In this document: positions 20,630-31,840 of the stretch, one piece after another
Layout of the letters: every line of letters starts with the position of its first letter
Numbering within the stretch: position 1 is the first letter of the stretch
Assembly (NCBI GenBank): GCA_019635285.1
Contig: JAHBZS010000021.1
Coordinates: forward strand, 1 to 64,000
DNA: 64,000 nucleotides
Reading direction: 5' to 3'
Source: Rubrivivax sp.
GTDB taxonomy: Bacteria > Pseudomonadota > Gammaproteobacteria > Burkholderiales > Burkholderiaceae_C
The notes under the pieces: model-generated
What the model was told of the DNA's origin: nothing
The model's database searches: none
The model's input: the letters and a program-made list of their open reading frames with translations, nothing else
Position numbers and translations under genes: made by a program

Positions 20630-22423
20630 ATGGCAGCGCCTTCGATTTCCAAGCGCCGGTTCGACGTGGTCATCGTCGGCGCCGGCGGCTCCGGCATGCA
20701 GGCCTCGCTGCGCCTGGCGCGTGCCGGCCTCAACGTGGCGGTGCTGAGCAAGGTGTTCCCGACGCGATCGCACACGGTGGCCGCGCAAGGCGGCATCGGC
20801 GCGTCCCTGGGCAACATGTCCGAGGACAACTGGCACTACCACTTCTACGACACCGTCAAGGGCAGCGACTGGCTCGGCGACCAGGACGCGATCGAGTTCA
20901 TGTGCCGCTCCGCGCCCGAGGTGGTCTACGAGCTCGAGCACTCGGGCATGCCCTTCGACCGCAACCCGGACGGCACCATCTACCAGCGCCCGTTCGGCGG
21001 CCACACCGCCAACTACGGCGAGAAGCCGGTGCAGCGCGCCTGCGCCGCGGCCGACCGCACCGGCCACGCGATGCTGCACACGCTGTACCAGCAGAACGTC
21101 AAGGCGCGCACGCACTTCTTCGTCGAATGGATGGCGCTGGACCTGATCCGCGACGCCGACGGCGACGTGCTCGGCGTCACCGCGCTGGAGATGGAGACCG
21201 GCGAGCTGCACATCTTCGAGGCCAAGACCACGCTGCTGGCCACCGGCGGTGCCGGCCGCATCTTCGCCGCCAGCACCAACGCCTTCATCAACACCGGCGA
21301 CGGCCTGGGCATGGCGGCGCGCGCCGGCATCCCGCTGGAGGACATGGAGTTCTGGCAGTTCCACCCGACGGGGGTGCACAACGCCGGCGTGCTGCTCACC
21401 GAAGGCTGCCGCGGCGAGGGCGCCATCCTGCGCAACGTCGACGGCGAGCGCTTCATGGAGCGCTACGCGCCGACGCTCAAGGACCTGGCGCCGCGCGACT
21501 TCGTCAGCCGCTGCATGGACCAGGAGATCAAGGAAGGGCGCGGCTGCGGCCCCAACAAGGACTACATCAACCTGGACATGACGCACCTGGGCCTGGAAAC
21601 CATCATGAAGCGCCTGCCCAGCGTGTTCGAGATCGGCCACAACTTCGCCAACGTCGACATCTCCAAGGAGCCGATCCCGGTGGTGCCGACGATCCACTAC
21701 CAGATGGGCGGCATCCCCACCAACATCCACGGCCAGGTGGTGGCGCCGAAGAACGGCGACCCGAACGCGGTGGTCAACGGCCTGTATGCGGTGGGCGAAT
21801 GCTCCTGCGTCAGCGTGCACGGCGCCAACCGGCTGGGCACCAACTCGCTGCTCGACCTGCTGGTCTTCGGCCGCGCGGCGGGCCTGCACATCGTCGACCA
21901 CGTGGGCAAGCACCGGGCGCACAAGCCGCTGCCCGCCGGCGCCGCCGAGCTGTCGCAGGCGCGCCTGGCGCGGCTGGACGCCAGCACGGACGGCGAATAC
22001 GCGCAGGACGTGGCCAACGGCATCCGCGCGTCGATGCAGAAGCACGCCGGCGTGTTCCGCACGCAGGCCAGCATGGACGAGGGCGTGGTGCAGATCGCCG
22101 CGCTGGCCGAGCGCGTCAAGGGCATCACGCTGAAGGACAAGAGCAAGGTCTTCAACACCGCGCGCATCGAGGCGCTGGAGGTCGAGAACCTGATCGAGGC
22201 CGCGCGCGCCACCATCGTCTCGGCGGCGGCGCGGCACGAGAGCCGCGGCGCGCACACGGTGGACGACTACGCCGACAGCCCCGAGTTCCCGCTCGGCCGC
22301 AACGACGCCGAATGGATGAAGCACACGCTGTGGTATTCGCAGGGCGACCGGCTGGAGTACAAGCCGGTGAAGCTGCAGCCGCTGACGGTGGACAGCGTGC
22401 CGCCGAAGGTGCGCACCTTCTAG
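20630..22423 (+). CDS. sdhA: Succinate dehydrogenase flavoprotein subunit
   Basis: Catalytic subunit of complex II: oxidises succinate to fumarate with covalent FAD. 597 residues. FAD motif VVIVGAGGSGMQASLRLA, the flavinylated histidine in RSHTVAAQGG, the active-site stretch TEGCRGEGAILRN, and HGANRLGTNSLLDLL are all present, with the usual C-terminal helical domain and final KVRTF tail. SdhE, encoded downstream, should attach the FAD. Confidence 0.97.
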   Translation: MAAPSISKRRFDVVIVGAGGSGMQASLRLARAGLNVAVLSKVFPTRSHTVAAQGGIGASLGNMSEDNWHYHFYDTVKGSDWLGDQDAIEFMCRSAPEVVYELEHSGMPFDRNPDGTIYQRPFGGHTANYGEKPVQRACAAADRTGHAMLHTLYQQNVKARTHFFVEWMALDLIRDADGDVLGVTALEMETGELHIFEAKTTLLATGGAGRIFAASTNAFINTGDGLGMAARAGIPLEDMEFWQFHPTGVHNAGVLLTEGCRGEGAILRNVDGERFMERYAPTLKDLAPRDFVSRCMDQEIKEGRGCGPNKDYINLDMTHLGLETIMKRLPSVFEIGHNFANVDISKEPIPVVPTIHYQMGGIPTNIHGQVVAPKNGDPNAVVNGLYAVGECSCVSVHGANRLGTNSLLDLLVFGRAAGLHIVDHVGKHRAHKPLPAGAAELSQARLARLDASTDGEYAQDVANGIRASMQKHAGVFRTQASMDEGVVQIAALAERVKGITLKDKSKVFNTARIEALEVENLIEAARATIVSAAARHESRGAHTVDDYADSPEFPLGRNDAEWMKHTLWYSQGDRLEYKPVKLQPLTVDSVPPKVRTF

Positions 22424-22474
22424 CGCCGCGCCACGCCCCAGTTTGAATCCGCACGCACCAATCGAGTCCAGGCC

Positions 22475-23179
22475 ATGACGCAACGCACGTTCCAGATCTA
22501 CCGCTACGACCCCGACAAGGACGCCAAGCCCTACATGCAGACGCTGCAGGTCGAGCTCGACGGCACGGAGCGCATGCTGCTCGACGCGCTGATGAAGCTG
22601 AAGGCGGTGGACCCGTCCTTGAGCTTCCGCCGTTCCTGCCGCGAAGGCGTGTGCGGCTCGGACGCGATGAACATCAACGGCAAGAACGGCCTGGCTTGCC
22701 TGACCAACATGCGCACGCTGCCGGACACGGTGGTGCTGAAGCCGCTGCCCGGCCTGCCGGTGATCCGTGACCTGATCGTCGACATGACGCAGTTCTTCAA
22801 CCAGTACGACTCGATCAAGCCCTACCTGGTCAACGACACGCCGCCGCCCGAGAGGGAGCGGCTGCAGTCGCCGGAGGAGCGCGACGAGCTCAACGGCCTG
22901 TACGAGTGCATCCTGTGCGCCAGCTGCTCCACCAGCTGCCCCAGCTTCTGGTGGAACCCGGACAAGTTCGTCGGCCCGGCCGGCCTGCTGCAGGCCTACC
23001 GCTTCATCGTCGACAGCCGCGACCTGGACACCGCCGCGCGCCTGGACAACCTGGAAGACCCGTACCGGCTGTTCCGCTGCCACACCATCATGAACTGCGT
23101 CGACGTGTGCCCGAAGGGCCTGAATCCGACGCGGGCGATCGGCAAGATCAAGGAAATGATTGTGCGGCGCACAATCTGA
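22475..23179 (+). CDS. sdhB: Succinate dehydrogenase iron-sulfur subunit
   Basis: Carries electrons from FAD to the quinone site. 234 residues with all three cluster motifs: the 2Fe-2S set in SCREGVCGSDAM and GLACL, the 4Fe-4S set in CILCASCSTSCP, and the 3Fe-4S set in CHTIMNCVDVCPKGLNP. Starts 51 bases after sdhA and ends 24 bases before sdhE. Confidence 0.97.
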   Translation: MTQRTFQIYRYDPDKDAKPYMQTLQVELDGTERMLLDALMKLKAVDPSLSFRRSCREGVCGSDAMNINGKNGLACLTNMRTLPDTVVLKPLPGLPVIRDLIVDMTQFFNQYDSIKPYLVNDTPPPERERLQSPEERDELNGLYECILCASCSTSCPSFWWNPDKFVGPAGLLQAYRFIVDSRDLDTAARLDNLEDPYRLFRCHTIMNCVDVCPKGLNPTRAIGKIKEMIVRRTI

Positions 23180-23191
23180 GCCAAGACGCTG

Positions 23192-23197
23192 CACAAT
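23192..23197 (+). promoter_or_regulatory. Candidate internal -10 hexamer before sdhE
   Basis: CACAAT lies exactly six bases before the sdhE ATG at 23204. A near copy, CACAATC, is at 23170-23176. This may give sdhE-gltA an internal leaderless promoter in addition to read-through from sdh. Confidence 0.35.
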
Positions 23198-23203
23198 CGA
23201 ACG

Positions 23204-23499
23204 ATGTCGCAGACGCTGCTCGATCCGCGCTCGCTGAGCCGCCTGAAGTGGGGCTGCCGCCGCGGGCTGCTGGAGAACGACCTGTTCATCGAGCGCTTCT
23301 TCGCCACGCACGAAAGCAGCCTCAGCATCGGGCAGGCCCGAGGATTGCAATGCCTGATGGATCTGCCCGACAACGACCTGCTCGATCTGCTGCTGCGGCG
23401 CAGCGAATTGCCCACCCGGCTCGACCGGCCCGAGGTGCGCGAGGTGCTGAGCCAGCTGCGCAGGCCGGCACCGCATTCAACCCCTGAAGGAAACGCGCC

Positions 23500-23503
<4 letters not shown>
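23204..23503 (+). CDS. sdhE: FAD assembly factor SdhE
   Basis: A small 99-residue protein (SdhE/YgfY, DUF339) that in the family promotes covalent flavin attachment to SdhA. The signature is visible as [18 protein letters not shown], with the RGxxE core. It lies directly between sdhB and gltA, and its TGA overlaps the first ATG of gltA, so citrate synthase translation is probably coupled to it. Confidence 0.92.
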
Positions 23504-24809
<1,306 letters not shown>

Positions 24810-24813
<4 letters not shown>

Positions 24814-25403
24814 ACGCCACCCTGCGCATCGCCCTGGCGCTGTCGGCGACGGCCGCGCTGGCCGGCTGCAACGCGCTGGTGGCGCAGAACCCCTCGTCGC
24901 CGATGCAGCCGGTCAACGCCGTGCATCGCGGCGACGAGATCCACCTCGCGGTGCGCGGCTACGACGTGGTGGCCTACGTCACGCAAGGCCGGGCCGTGCC
25001 CGGCTCGCCGAACTGGCGCAGCCAGTTCCAGGGCGTGTCCTACTACTTCGCCAGCGCCGAGCACCAGGCACTGTTCGAGCGCGAGCCGGCGCGCTACCAG
25101 CCCGCCTACCACGGCTACGACGCCACGCGCATGGTCTACGCCATCCCCGAGCTGGCCGACCCCGAGGTCTGGAGCCTGATCGACGGGCGGGTGTTCCTGT
25201 TCGCCGACGCCGACTCCAAGGCCGCGTTCGCGCTCGACCCCAAGGCCAACATCGCGCTGGCCGACCGCTACTGGAAGGACGAGGTGGCCGGCAGCAACTC
25301 GCTGTGGCAGGGTATCTGGCGGCGTGCCGACCGCGTGCCGCATTACCGCAGCCGCGACGACCTGTCGCGCGCGGTCGCCCAGGCGCAAGGCAAGCCGGGC
25401 TGA
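24810..25403 (+). CDS. YHS-domain lipoprotein
   Basis: A 197-residue predicted lipoprotein. The only in-frame start that leaves a good signal peptide is a TTG at 24810, overlapping the gltA stop (TTGA). That gives [20 protein letters not shown], with lipobox LAGC and lipidated Cys20. Residues 45-105 form a YHS domain ([20 protein letters not shown], then [19 protein letters not shown]), a fold often linked to metal handling, followed by a conserved segment ending near PHYRSRDDL. Function unknown. Coupling to gltA suggests shared expression with the TCA operon. Confidence 0.75.
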
Positions 25404-25427
25404 CCGGTCCGTAAGGCGCGGCGCTGC

Positions 25428-25433
25428 TACAGT
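25428..25433 (+). promoter_or_regulatory. Candidate -10 hexamer for egtD
   Basis: TACAGT is six bases before the egtD ATG at 25440. The local sequence around it (hexamer, CGGCGC, ATGCCTGC) is almost the same as at the GntR gene start. Confidence 0.4.
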
Positions 25434-25439
25434 CGGCGC

Positions 25440-26411
25440 ATGCCTGCGCAGCCCGCCGGCGCCGCACGCCGGCCCGAGTTCATCCAGGTCTCAAGGCCCG
25501 ACGCCACCGCACAGCGCGACGAACTGGCGCGCGGGCTGCTGCAGGACCGGCCGGCCATCGCGCCGAAGTTCTTCTACGACACGCTGGGCTCGAAGCTCTT
25601 CGAGGCCATCACCGTGCTCGACGAATACACCTCGACGCGCACCGAGGCGGCGATCCTCGATGAGCATCTGGACGCCATTGCCCATGCCTGCGGCGCCGGC
25701 CACACGCTGGTCGACCTGGGAGCCGGCAACTGCGCCAAGGCCGCACGGCTGTTTGGCCGGCTGAAGCCGCGGGCCTATGTGGCGGTGGACATCTCCGCCG
25801 ACTTCCTGCAGCAGGCGCTGCGCGACTTGCAGACGCGCCACCCCGACGTGCCGATGCTCGGCCTGGGCATGGACCTGGAGTGCCTGCCGGCGCTGCCGCC
25901 GCAGGTGGGCCAGGGCACGCGGCTGATGTTCTATCCCGGCTCGAGCATCGGCAACTTCACGCCCGAAGGCGCTGTCGACTTTCTGCGCCGCGTGCGCGCG
26001 GCCGCGCCCGATGGGGCGCTGCTCATCGGCGTGGACCTGCTCAAGCCGGCGCCGCAGCTGCAGCGCGCCTATGACGATGCGCTGGGCGTCACCGCGGCCT
26101 TCAACCTGAACGTGCTGCGCCATGTGAACCGCCTGCTCGGCAGCGATTTCGAGCTGGCGCAGTGGGGTCACGTGGCGCGCTTCGAGGCCGCGTCGGCGCG
26201 CGTCGAAATGCACCTGCAGGCGCGCAGCGACCTGCGTGTGCAGTGGCCGGGCGGCAGCCGTGCGTTCCGGGCGGGCGATCGTCTGCTGACCGAGATCGCC
26301 TGCAAGTACACGGTCGAAGGCTTCGACGCCCTGCTGCGCCGCGCCGGCTACGGGCAGGCGCACGCCTGGACCGACGCACTGCGCAGCTTCGCGATCTTCG
26401 TGGCGCGCTGA
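25440..26411 (+). CDS. egtD: L-histidine N-alpha-methyltransferase
   Basis: Trimethylates histidine to hercynine, the first step of ergothioneine synthesis. 323 residues. N-terminal KFFYDTLGSKLFEAITVLDEYT segment, SAM site LVDLGAGNCAKA, and MFYPGSSIGNFTPE match EgtD. The sulfoxide synthase EgtB, usually next door, is not in this window, so either it lies elsewhere or hercynine is the product here. Its TGA overlaps the ATG of the broken hydrolase that follows (ATGA-like overlap at 26411). Confidence 0.88.
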   Translation: MPAQPAGAARRPEFIQVSRPDATAQRDELARGLLQDRPAIAPKFFYDTLGSKLFEAITVLDEYTSTRTEAAILDEHLDAIAHACGAGHTLVDLGAGNCAKAARLFGRLKPRAYVAVDISADFLQQALRDLQTRHPDVPMLGLGMDLECLPALPPQVGQGTRLMFYPGSSIGNFTPEGAVDFLRRVRAAAPDGALLIGVDLLKPAPQLQRAYDDALGVTAAFNLNVLRHVNRLLGSDFELAQWGHVARFEAASARVEMHLQARSDLRVQWPGGSRAFRAGDRLLTEIACKYTVEGFDALLRRAGYGQAHAWTDALRSFAIFVAR

Positions 26412-27904
26412 TGGCCAGGCCGCTGCCACGCCTGCTGGGGCTGATGCTGCGTGGCCTCGGCGCGCTGCTCGTGCTGGCCCTGACCCTGGCGTTGGGCTTC
26501 ACCCTCTATGCGGTGGGCGCCTTGCCCGCGCTGCAGCCCTGGCATACCGAGCGGCTGCGCGAGGAGTTCGATGCCGACCGGCACAAGGACCTGGACTTCG
26601 CCGGCTACCAGCAGCTGGAAGACCGGCTCTTCGCGGAACTGCGCGCCAAGACCGACGCCTGGGCCGGCCGCGGCGACGCCGACGACGCGTTCCGCAACAG
26701 CCGCTTCCACGCCGGCGGCTGGCTGCAGCGGCTGGCCGATGGGGCGCCCCTCAATCGCAGCTTCCGGCTGTCGCCGCCGCAGCCGCAGGGCCAGGCGCTG
26801 CTGGTGCATGGGCTGACCGACTCGCCGTATTCGATGCACGCCCTGGCGCAGGCGCTGCGGGCCAGCGGCTTCGAGGTGACGGTGCTGCGCCTGCCTGGCC
26901 ACGGCACCTTGCCGTCGATGATGGCGACGATGAGCGCGCGCGACTGGACGGCCGCGGTGCGCATCGCCGCACGCGACGTCGCGGCGCGCGCCAGGCCCGG
27001 CCAGCCCTTCTACGTCGGCGGCTAATCATCGGGCGGCACGCTGGTGCTGCAGTACACGCTGGACGCGCTGCAGGACGACACGCTGCGCCGCCCGGACCGC
27101 GTGCTGCTGGTCTCGCCGGCGATCGCGCTGACGCCGGTGGCTACCTTGGCGGAGATCATCGACGTCTTCAGCCTGGTGCCCATTCCCGTGCTCGACAAGG
27201 TGCGCTGGCAGGCCATCGCGCCGGAGTTCGACCCCTACAAGTTCAACTCCTTCCCGGTGAACGCCTCGCGCCAGATCAACCGCGCGACGCGCGCGCTGCA
27301 GCGCTCGCTGCGCGAGGCCGAGGCCGCCGGCCGGCTGGCGCAGCTGCCGCCGGTGGTGGCCTGGCAGTCGGTGGTCGATGCCACGGTCGGCTCCCACGGG
27401 CTGGTCGACGAGGTCTACGCGCGGCTGCACAGCCCGGCGCACCGGCTGGTGATGTTCGACGTGAACCGCATGCCCGAGCTGGCCGGCTTGACGCGACCGC
27501 AGACCGGCGCGCTGATCGCCCAGCTGGAGCGTGCCCGCCGCGGCTACACGCTCGACCTGGTGGGCCATGCCGGCGGCGGGCAGCCGCGCATCGGCGTGCG
27601 CCGGCTGTGGCCCGACGGCCGCGTCGACACGACGAGCACCACGCTGGACTGGCCGGCCAGCCTGGTGTCGCTGGGCCATGTGGCGCTGCCGTTTCCGGCC
27701 GACGACCCGGTCTACGGCTTCGTGCCCGGCAGCGGCCGCGACGGCATTCCGAGCTTCGGCTCGTGGCTGCTGCGCGGCGAGAACGGGGCCATCAGCATCT
27801 CGCTGGGGTCGCTGACGCGGCTGCGCAGCAATCCGTTCTGGCCGCTGATCGATGCCGACGTGAGACGCCTCGCCGGGCAGGACCTGGCGGCGCGCGGGCG
27901 CTGA
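26411..27904 (+). pseudogene. Alpha/beta hydrolase interrupted by an in-frame stop at the nucleophile elbow
   Basis: Reading through one TAA (27023-27025) gives a single 497-codon frame. It starts with an N-terminal membrane helix (about residues 11-33) and an alpha/beta hydrolase core (LVHGLTDSPYSMHALAQALR, then VLRLPGHGTLPS). The stop falls at the position just before the catalytic serine: the codons are Gly-Gly-stop-Ser-Ser-Gly-Gly, where relatives have an aromatic residue such as Tyr. The frame on both sides is otherwise intact, with no other lesions, so the event is recent, a sequencing error, or read through. If real, the 204-residue product lacks its active site. The family resembles bacterial membrane-anchored esterase/lysophospholipases. 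Confidence 0.8.
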
Positions 27905-27916
27905 ACCGGCCCGGCC

Positions 27917-29014
27917 TCAGCGCGGCTTCCAGCCGAGCACGCCGAGGTGCAGGTTCTGGATGTACAGCCGGTCGGCGGTTTCGGTGACGCCGGTGGTCTG
28001 CGGGTAGCGGCCGCTCGGGTCCTGCAGGTCGGCGACCACGCGGCCGCTGTCGTCGAAGGCGAAGACATGGCCGTAGGGCACCGGCAGCGGCCACAGCGCG
28101 CGCGGCAGGCGCAGCGTCAGCGCGCGCAGGAAGGGCTTGCCGGCCATGTCGTCCACCTTGGCGCTGCGCGGCCCCGAGAGGCCCACCCAGATGCGCCCGT
28201 CGGCGCCGCGCATCAGGTTGTCTGGGTAGCCGGGCAGGTTGTCGAGCAGCACCTGCGCTTGTGCCGAGCCGCTGCCGGCATCCAGGTCGTGGGCGTCCAC
28301 CGCCACCTTCCAGACGCGGTAGCGGCCGGTTTCGGCCACGTACAGATGGCGCTCATCGGGACTGAAGGCCACGCCATTGGGGAAGCTCAGCCCGCGCGCG
28401 ACCACGCGCGTCTGCCGTGTGGCCGGGTCGTATTCGAGAATGCGGCCGGTGGCGCGCTGCTCCAGGATGTCGAGCACCGCCGCTTCGAAGGTGCCGCCCC
28501 ATTCGGCGGGCGCGAAGCGGCGCGAGGCGTCGCTGAAGTAGATCTTGCCGTTGCGCGCCACGACCACCGCGTCGGCATAGCGGATCGGGTCGCCCGCCAC
28601 CTGGTCGGCCAGCACGGTGACGCGCCCATCCGGTGCCACGGCCAGCAAACCCTTGATCGCATCGGCGGCGATCAGGCGGCCGCCGGCGTCGAAATCGAAG
28701 CCCAGCACGCGCCCGCCGGTGTCGGCGTAGATCGCCGCCGCGCTGCCGTCCGGCTGCATGCGCAGGATGCGGCCGCTGGCCATCGCCGCGTACAGCTTGC
28801 CGTCGCGCAGCACGACGTGCTCCGGCCCGGTCTCGCCCTGCGGCAGCTGGATCAGCGTCAAGCCCGCCAGCCGGTCGTTCACGGCGTGCGCGCCCTGGTA
28901 GCCTGGCGATGCCGGCGCGGCCCAGGCCACTGGCTGCACCGGCACGGGCCAGAACAGCAGGTATGCCGCCAGCGCCGCCAGCAGCACCAGGGCCGCCACG
29001 AGAATTTTCTTCAT
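27917..29014 (-). CDS. SMP-30/strictosidine-synthase-like six-bladed propeller protein
   Basis: A 365-residue protein with an N-terminal signal anchor (MKKILVAALVLLAALAAYL). The rest is a beta-propeller of the SMP-30/gluconolactonase/strictosidine synthase-like type, with repeated blade patterns such as VLRDGKLYAAMASGRILRM, FPNGVAFSPDERHLYVAETG and GYPDNLMRGADGRIWVGLSG. Proteins of this type are lactonases or arylesterases that bind calcium; the substrate here is unknown. Start at 29014 by homology and signal peptide. It converges with the broken hydrolase by 12 bases and follows metG on the same strand. Confidence 0.8.
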   Translation of the reverse strand: MKKILVAALVLLAALAAYLLFWPVPVQPVAWAAPASPGYQGAHAVNDRLAGLTLIQLPQGETGPEHVVLRDGKLYAAMASGRILRMQPDGSAAAIYADTGGRVLGFDFDAGGRLIAADAIKGLLAVAPDGRVTVLADQVAGDPIRYADAVVVARNGKIYFSDASRRFAPAEWGGTFEAAVLDILEQRATGRILEYDPATRQTRVVARGLSFPNGVAFSPDERHLYVAETGRYRVWKVAVDAHDLDAGSGSAQAQVLLDNLPGYPDNLMRGADGRIWVGLSGPRSAKVDDMAGKPFLRALTLRLPRALWPLPVPYGHVFAFDDSGRVVADLQDPSGRYPQTTGVTETADRLYIQNLHLGVLGWKPR

Positions 29015-29057
29015 CGGCCTTCTCCCGTGCGGCGCCGGCCACGCTGCCTGCCGGAGC

Positions 29058-31085
29058 TCAGCGCACGCGCAGCCCCGGCACCGCACCGGGCCAGGGTTCG
29101 AGCACATACAGCCCGGGGTGGGCCTTTTCGTCGGCATGGCTGGCGGCCAGCACCATGCCTTCGCTGAGCCCGAACTTCATCTTGCGCGGCGCCAGGTTGG
29201 CGACCATCACCGTCAGCTTGCCGGCCAGGTCTTCCGGCTGGTAGGCGCCGGCGATGCCGCTGAACACGTTGCGGGTCTTGCCTTCGCCGACGTCCAGCGT
29301 CAGCCGCAGCAGCTTGCTGCTGCCTTCGACGCGCTCTGCGGCGACGATCTTGGCGATGCGCAGGTCGACCTTGGCGAAGTCGTCGATGCCGATCTCTGCC
29401 GCCAGGGCCTCGCCGCCCGGCGTGGGTGCCGGCGGCGCGGCCGGCGGCTCGAACAGCGCGTCCAGCAGCTTGGTGTCCACGCGCTGCATCAGGTGCTGGT
29501 AGGCGCCGATGGTGTGGCTGCCCAGCGCGCGCGCGGCGTCGTGCCACTGCAGCGGCTCGATCTGCAGGAAGGCCTCGACCTTGGCGGCCAGCGCGGGCAG
29601 CACCGGCTTGAGGTAGACGGTGAGCACGCGGAAGGCCTCGATGCACACGCTGCACACGTCGTGCAGCACGGCATCCTCGCCGGGCTGCTTGGCCAGCTCC
29701 CAGGGCTTGTGCTGGTCCACGTAGCCGTTGACGCGGTCGGCCAGCGCCATGATCTCGCGCAGCGCCTTGCCGTACTCGCGTGCCTCGTACAGCTCGGCCA
29801 CGGTGTCGCGGTGGGCGCGCAGGCCGTCGAGCAGCGTGCGGCCTTCCACGCCCAGGTCGGCCGACAGGCGGCCGCCGAAGCGCTTGGCAATGAAGCCGGC
29901 CGCGCGGCTGGCGATGTTGATGTACTTGCCCACCAGGTCGCTGTTGACGCGGGCGACGAAGTCCTCGGCGTTGAAGTCGATGTCCTCGACGTGCGCGTTC
30001 AACTTGGCGGCGATGTAGTAGCGCAGCCACTCGGCGTCCAGCCCCAGCTCCAGGTAGCGCAGCGGGCTGATGCCGGTGCCGCGGCTCTTGCTCATCTTCT
30101 CGCCGCTGACGGTGATGAAGCCGTGCACGAAGATGTGGTCGGGCACCTTGCGGCCGCTGAACTTGAGCATCGCCGGCCAGAACAGCGTGTGGAAGGTGAC
30201 GATGTCCTTGCCGATGAAATGCACCTGCTCGACGTCAGGGTCGGCCAGGTAGGCGTCGAAGTCCAGGCCCAGCCGGCCGAACAGGTTCTTCAGCGACGCC
30301 AGGTAGCCCACCGGCGCGTCCAGCCAGACGTAGAAGTACTTGCCCCGCGCGTCGGGGATTTCAATGCCGAAGTAGGGCGCGTCGCGGCTGATGTCCCAGT
30401 CGTCCAGGCCGTCGCCGGAGAACCATTCCTTGACCTTGTTGGCCACCTCCGGCTGCAGCCGGCCGTCCTGCGTCCAGCCTTGCAGGAACTCCACGCAGCG
30501 CGGGTCCGACAGCTTGAAGAAAAAATGTTCGCTGCTGCGCAATTCGGGTGTGGCGCCGGACAGCACCGAATACGGGTTCTTCAGGTCCGTGGGCGCGTAG
30601 ACCGCGCCGCAGACCTCGCAGTTGTCGCCGTACTGGTCTTTGGCGCCGCACTTCGGGCATTCGCCCTTGATGTAGCGGTCGGCCAGGAACATGCCCTTCA
30701 CCGGGTCGAAGAACTGCTCGATGCGGCGCGTGGCGATCAGCCCGTTGGCGCGCAGCGCCAGATAGATCTCCTTGGCCAGCGCGTGGTTCTCCGGCCCGTC
30801 GGTGGAGTGCCAGTTGTCGAAGCCGATGTGAAAGCCCTGCAGATAGGGCTTGCGGCCGGCGGCGATGCGGCCGACGAATTCCTGCGGCGTCAGCCCCGCC
30901 TTGTCGGCGGCGATCATGATCGGCGCGCCGTGTGCGTCGTCGGCGCAGACGAAGTGCACCTCGTGCCCGAGCATGCGTTGCAGGCGCACCCAGATGTCGG
31001 CCTGGATGTACTCCATCATGTGCCCGATGTGGAACGCGGCGTTGGCGTAGGGCAGGGCGGTGGTGACGAAGAGCTTGCGGGTCAT
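29058..31085 (-). CDS. metG: Methionyl-tRNA synthetase
   Basis: Charges initiator and elongator tRNA-Met. 675 residues. Class I HIGH-like motif [15 protein letters not shown], zinc knuckle with CPKCGA and CEVCGA, KMSKS loop [10 protein letters not shown], anticodon-binding helical domain, and a C-terminal tRNA-binding (Trbp111-like) domain from about residue 565 ([20 protein letters not shown]). Start at 31085, with TACAAT at 31095-31100 on the minus strand as a likely -10, nine bases before the ATG. A frame extending to 31175 has no support. Confidence 0.96.
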   Translation of the reverse strand: MTRKLFVTTALPYANAAFHIGHMMEYIQADIWVRLQRMLGHEVHFVCADDAHGAPIMIAADKAGLTPQEFVGRIAAGRKPYLQGFHIGFDNWHSTDGPENHALAKEIYLALRANGLIATRRIEQFFDPVKGMFLADRYIKGECPKCGAKDQYGDNCEVCGAVYAPTDLKNPYSVLSGATPELRSSEHFFFKLSDPRCVEFLQGWTQDGRLQPEVANKVKEWFSGDGLDDWDISRDAPYFGIEIPDARGKYFYVWLDAPVGYLASLKNLFGRLGLDFDAYLADPDVEQVHFIGKDIVTFHTLFWPAMLKFSGRKVPDHIFVHGFITVSGEKMSKSRGTGISPLRYLELGLDAEWLRYYIAAKLNAHVEDIDFNAEDFVARVNSDLVGKYINIASRAAGFIAKRFGGRLSADLGVEGRTLLDGLRAHRDTVAELYEAREYGKALREIMALADRVNGYVDQHKPWELAKQPGEDAVLHDVCSVCIEAFRVLTVYLKPVLPALAAKVEAFLQIEPLQWHDAARALGSHTIGAYQHLMQRVDTKLLDALFEPPAAPPAPTPGGEALAAEIGIDDFAKVDLRIAKIVAAERVEGSSKLLRLTLDVGEGKTRNVFSGIAGAYQPEDLAGKLTVMVANLAPRKMKFGLSEGMVLAASHADEKAHPGLYVLEPWPGAVPGLRVR

Positions 31086-31094
31086 GGTGGCGGC

Positions 31095-31137
31095 ATTGTA
31101 GGTAGCCCCTTCCGCACCCCCGCGCTGGCCGCACAAT
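31095..31137. promoter_or_regulatory. Divergent promoter region, metG and AhpD-Rieske gene
   Basis: Two -10-like hexamers face away from each other: TACAAT on the minus strand (31095-31100), nine bases before metG, and CACAAT on the plus strand (31132-31137), nine bases before the ATG at 31147. Both would give very short or absent leaders. Confidence 0.4.
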
Positions 31138-31146
31138 CGGGCCGAC

Positions 31147-31773
31147 ATGAGCGACGCACTGGAATACCTGGTCAAGGCCCGCCCGGAGGCGATGGGCCAC
31201 TATCTGGCTTTCCTGAAGGCCAGCGGCCGCAGCCTCGACCCGAAGACGCGCGCGCTGATCAGCGTCATCACCAAGGTGCACGCGCAGACCGAACGCGGCC
31301 TGCGCCAGTACCTGAAGCGTGCGCTGCGCGAGGGCTGCACGCCCGACGAGGTGCTGGACGCGCTGCTGGTGGCCTTCCCCGCGCTGGGCCTGAGCCGCAT
31401 CGTCTGGGCGGTGGACGTGATCCTGGCCATGGATCTGCCAGCGTTCCGCCTCGGCCCCCCGGCCGCGGAGCCGGCCTGGCACGACGCCCTGGCCACGCGC
31501 AGCCTGCGGGCCGGCATGGCCAGGCGCGTCGATTGCGACGGCCGCGGCCTGCTGGTGTTCCGCGACGCGCAGGGCTGGCGGGTCTACGACAGCCGCTGCC
31601 CGCACCAGGGCACCGAGCTGCAGGCCTCGGCGCTGGCCGGCTGCACGGCTGCCTGCCCGCAGCACGGCTGGACCTTCGACCTGCGCAGCGGCGCCTGCAC
31701 CGCAGTGGGCGACCGGCCGCTGCAGGCGCTGCCGCACCGCGTCGAGCGCGGACGCCTGCTGGTGCAGTGGTGA
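31147..31773 (+). CDS. AhpD-like helical domain fused to a Rieske 2Fe-2S domain
   Basis: A 208-residue two-domain protein. Residues 1-95 resemble the carboxymuconolactone decarboxylase/AhpD helical fold ([40 protein letters not shown]) but lack the paired CxxC redox cysteines of AhpD. Residues 110-208 form a Rieske-type ferredoxin: CPH and CPQH, 16 residues apart, provide two Cys and two His ligands for a 2Fe-2S cluster. A small electron carrier partnered with an oxygenase or reductase is possible, but no partner gene is nearby. It precedes apbC by about 70 bases, a gene for iron-sulfur cluster delivery. Confidence 0.8.
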   Translation: MSDALEYLVKARPEAMGHYLAFLKASGRSLDPKTRALISVITKVHAQTERGLRQYLKRALREGCTPDEVLDALLVAFPALGLSRIVWAVDVILAMDLPAFRLGPPAAEPAWHDALATRSLRAGMARRVDCDGRGLLVFRDAQGWRVYDSRCPHQGTELQASALAGCTAACPQHGWTFDLRSGACTAVGDRPLQALPHRVERGRLLVQW

Positions 31774-31840
31774 TGCCGGCCGCGGCCGGGGCGCTGGGCT
31801 AGACTGCCCGCCCGTCCCAGCCTGCCGTCCGTAGCCGCTC

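Noticed and set aside
20624-23476. A 950-codon open frame on the minus strand
   Set aside because: Antisense shadow of sdhA and sdhB, which have full motif sets on the other strand.
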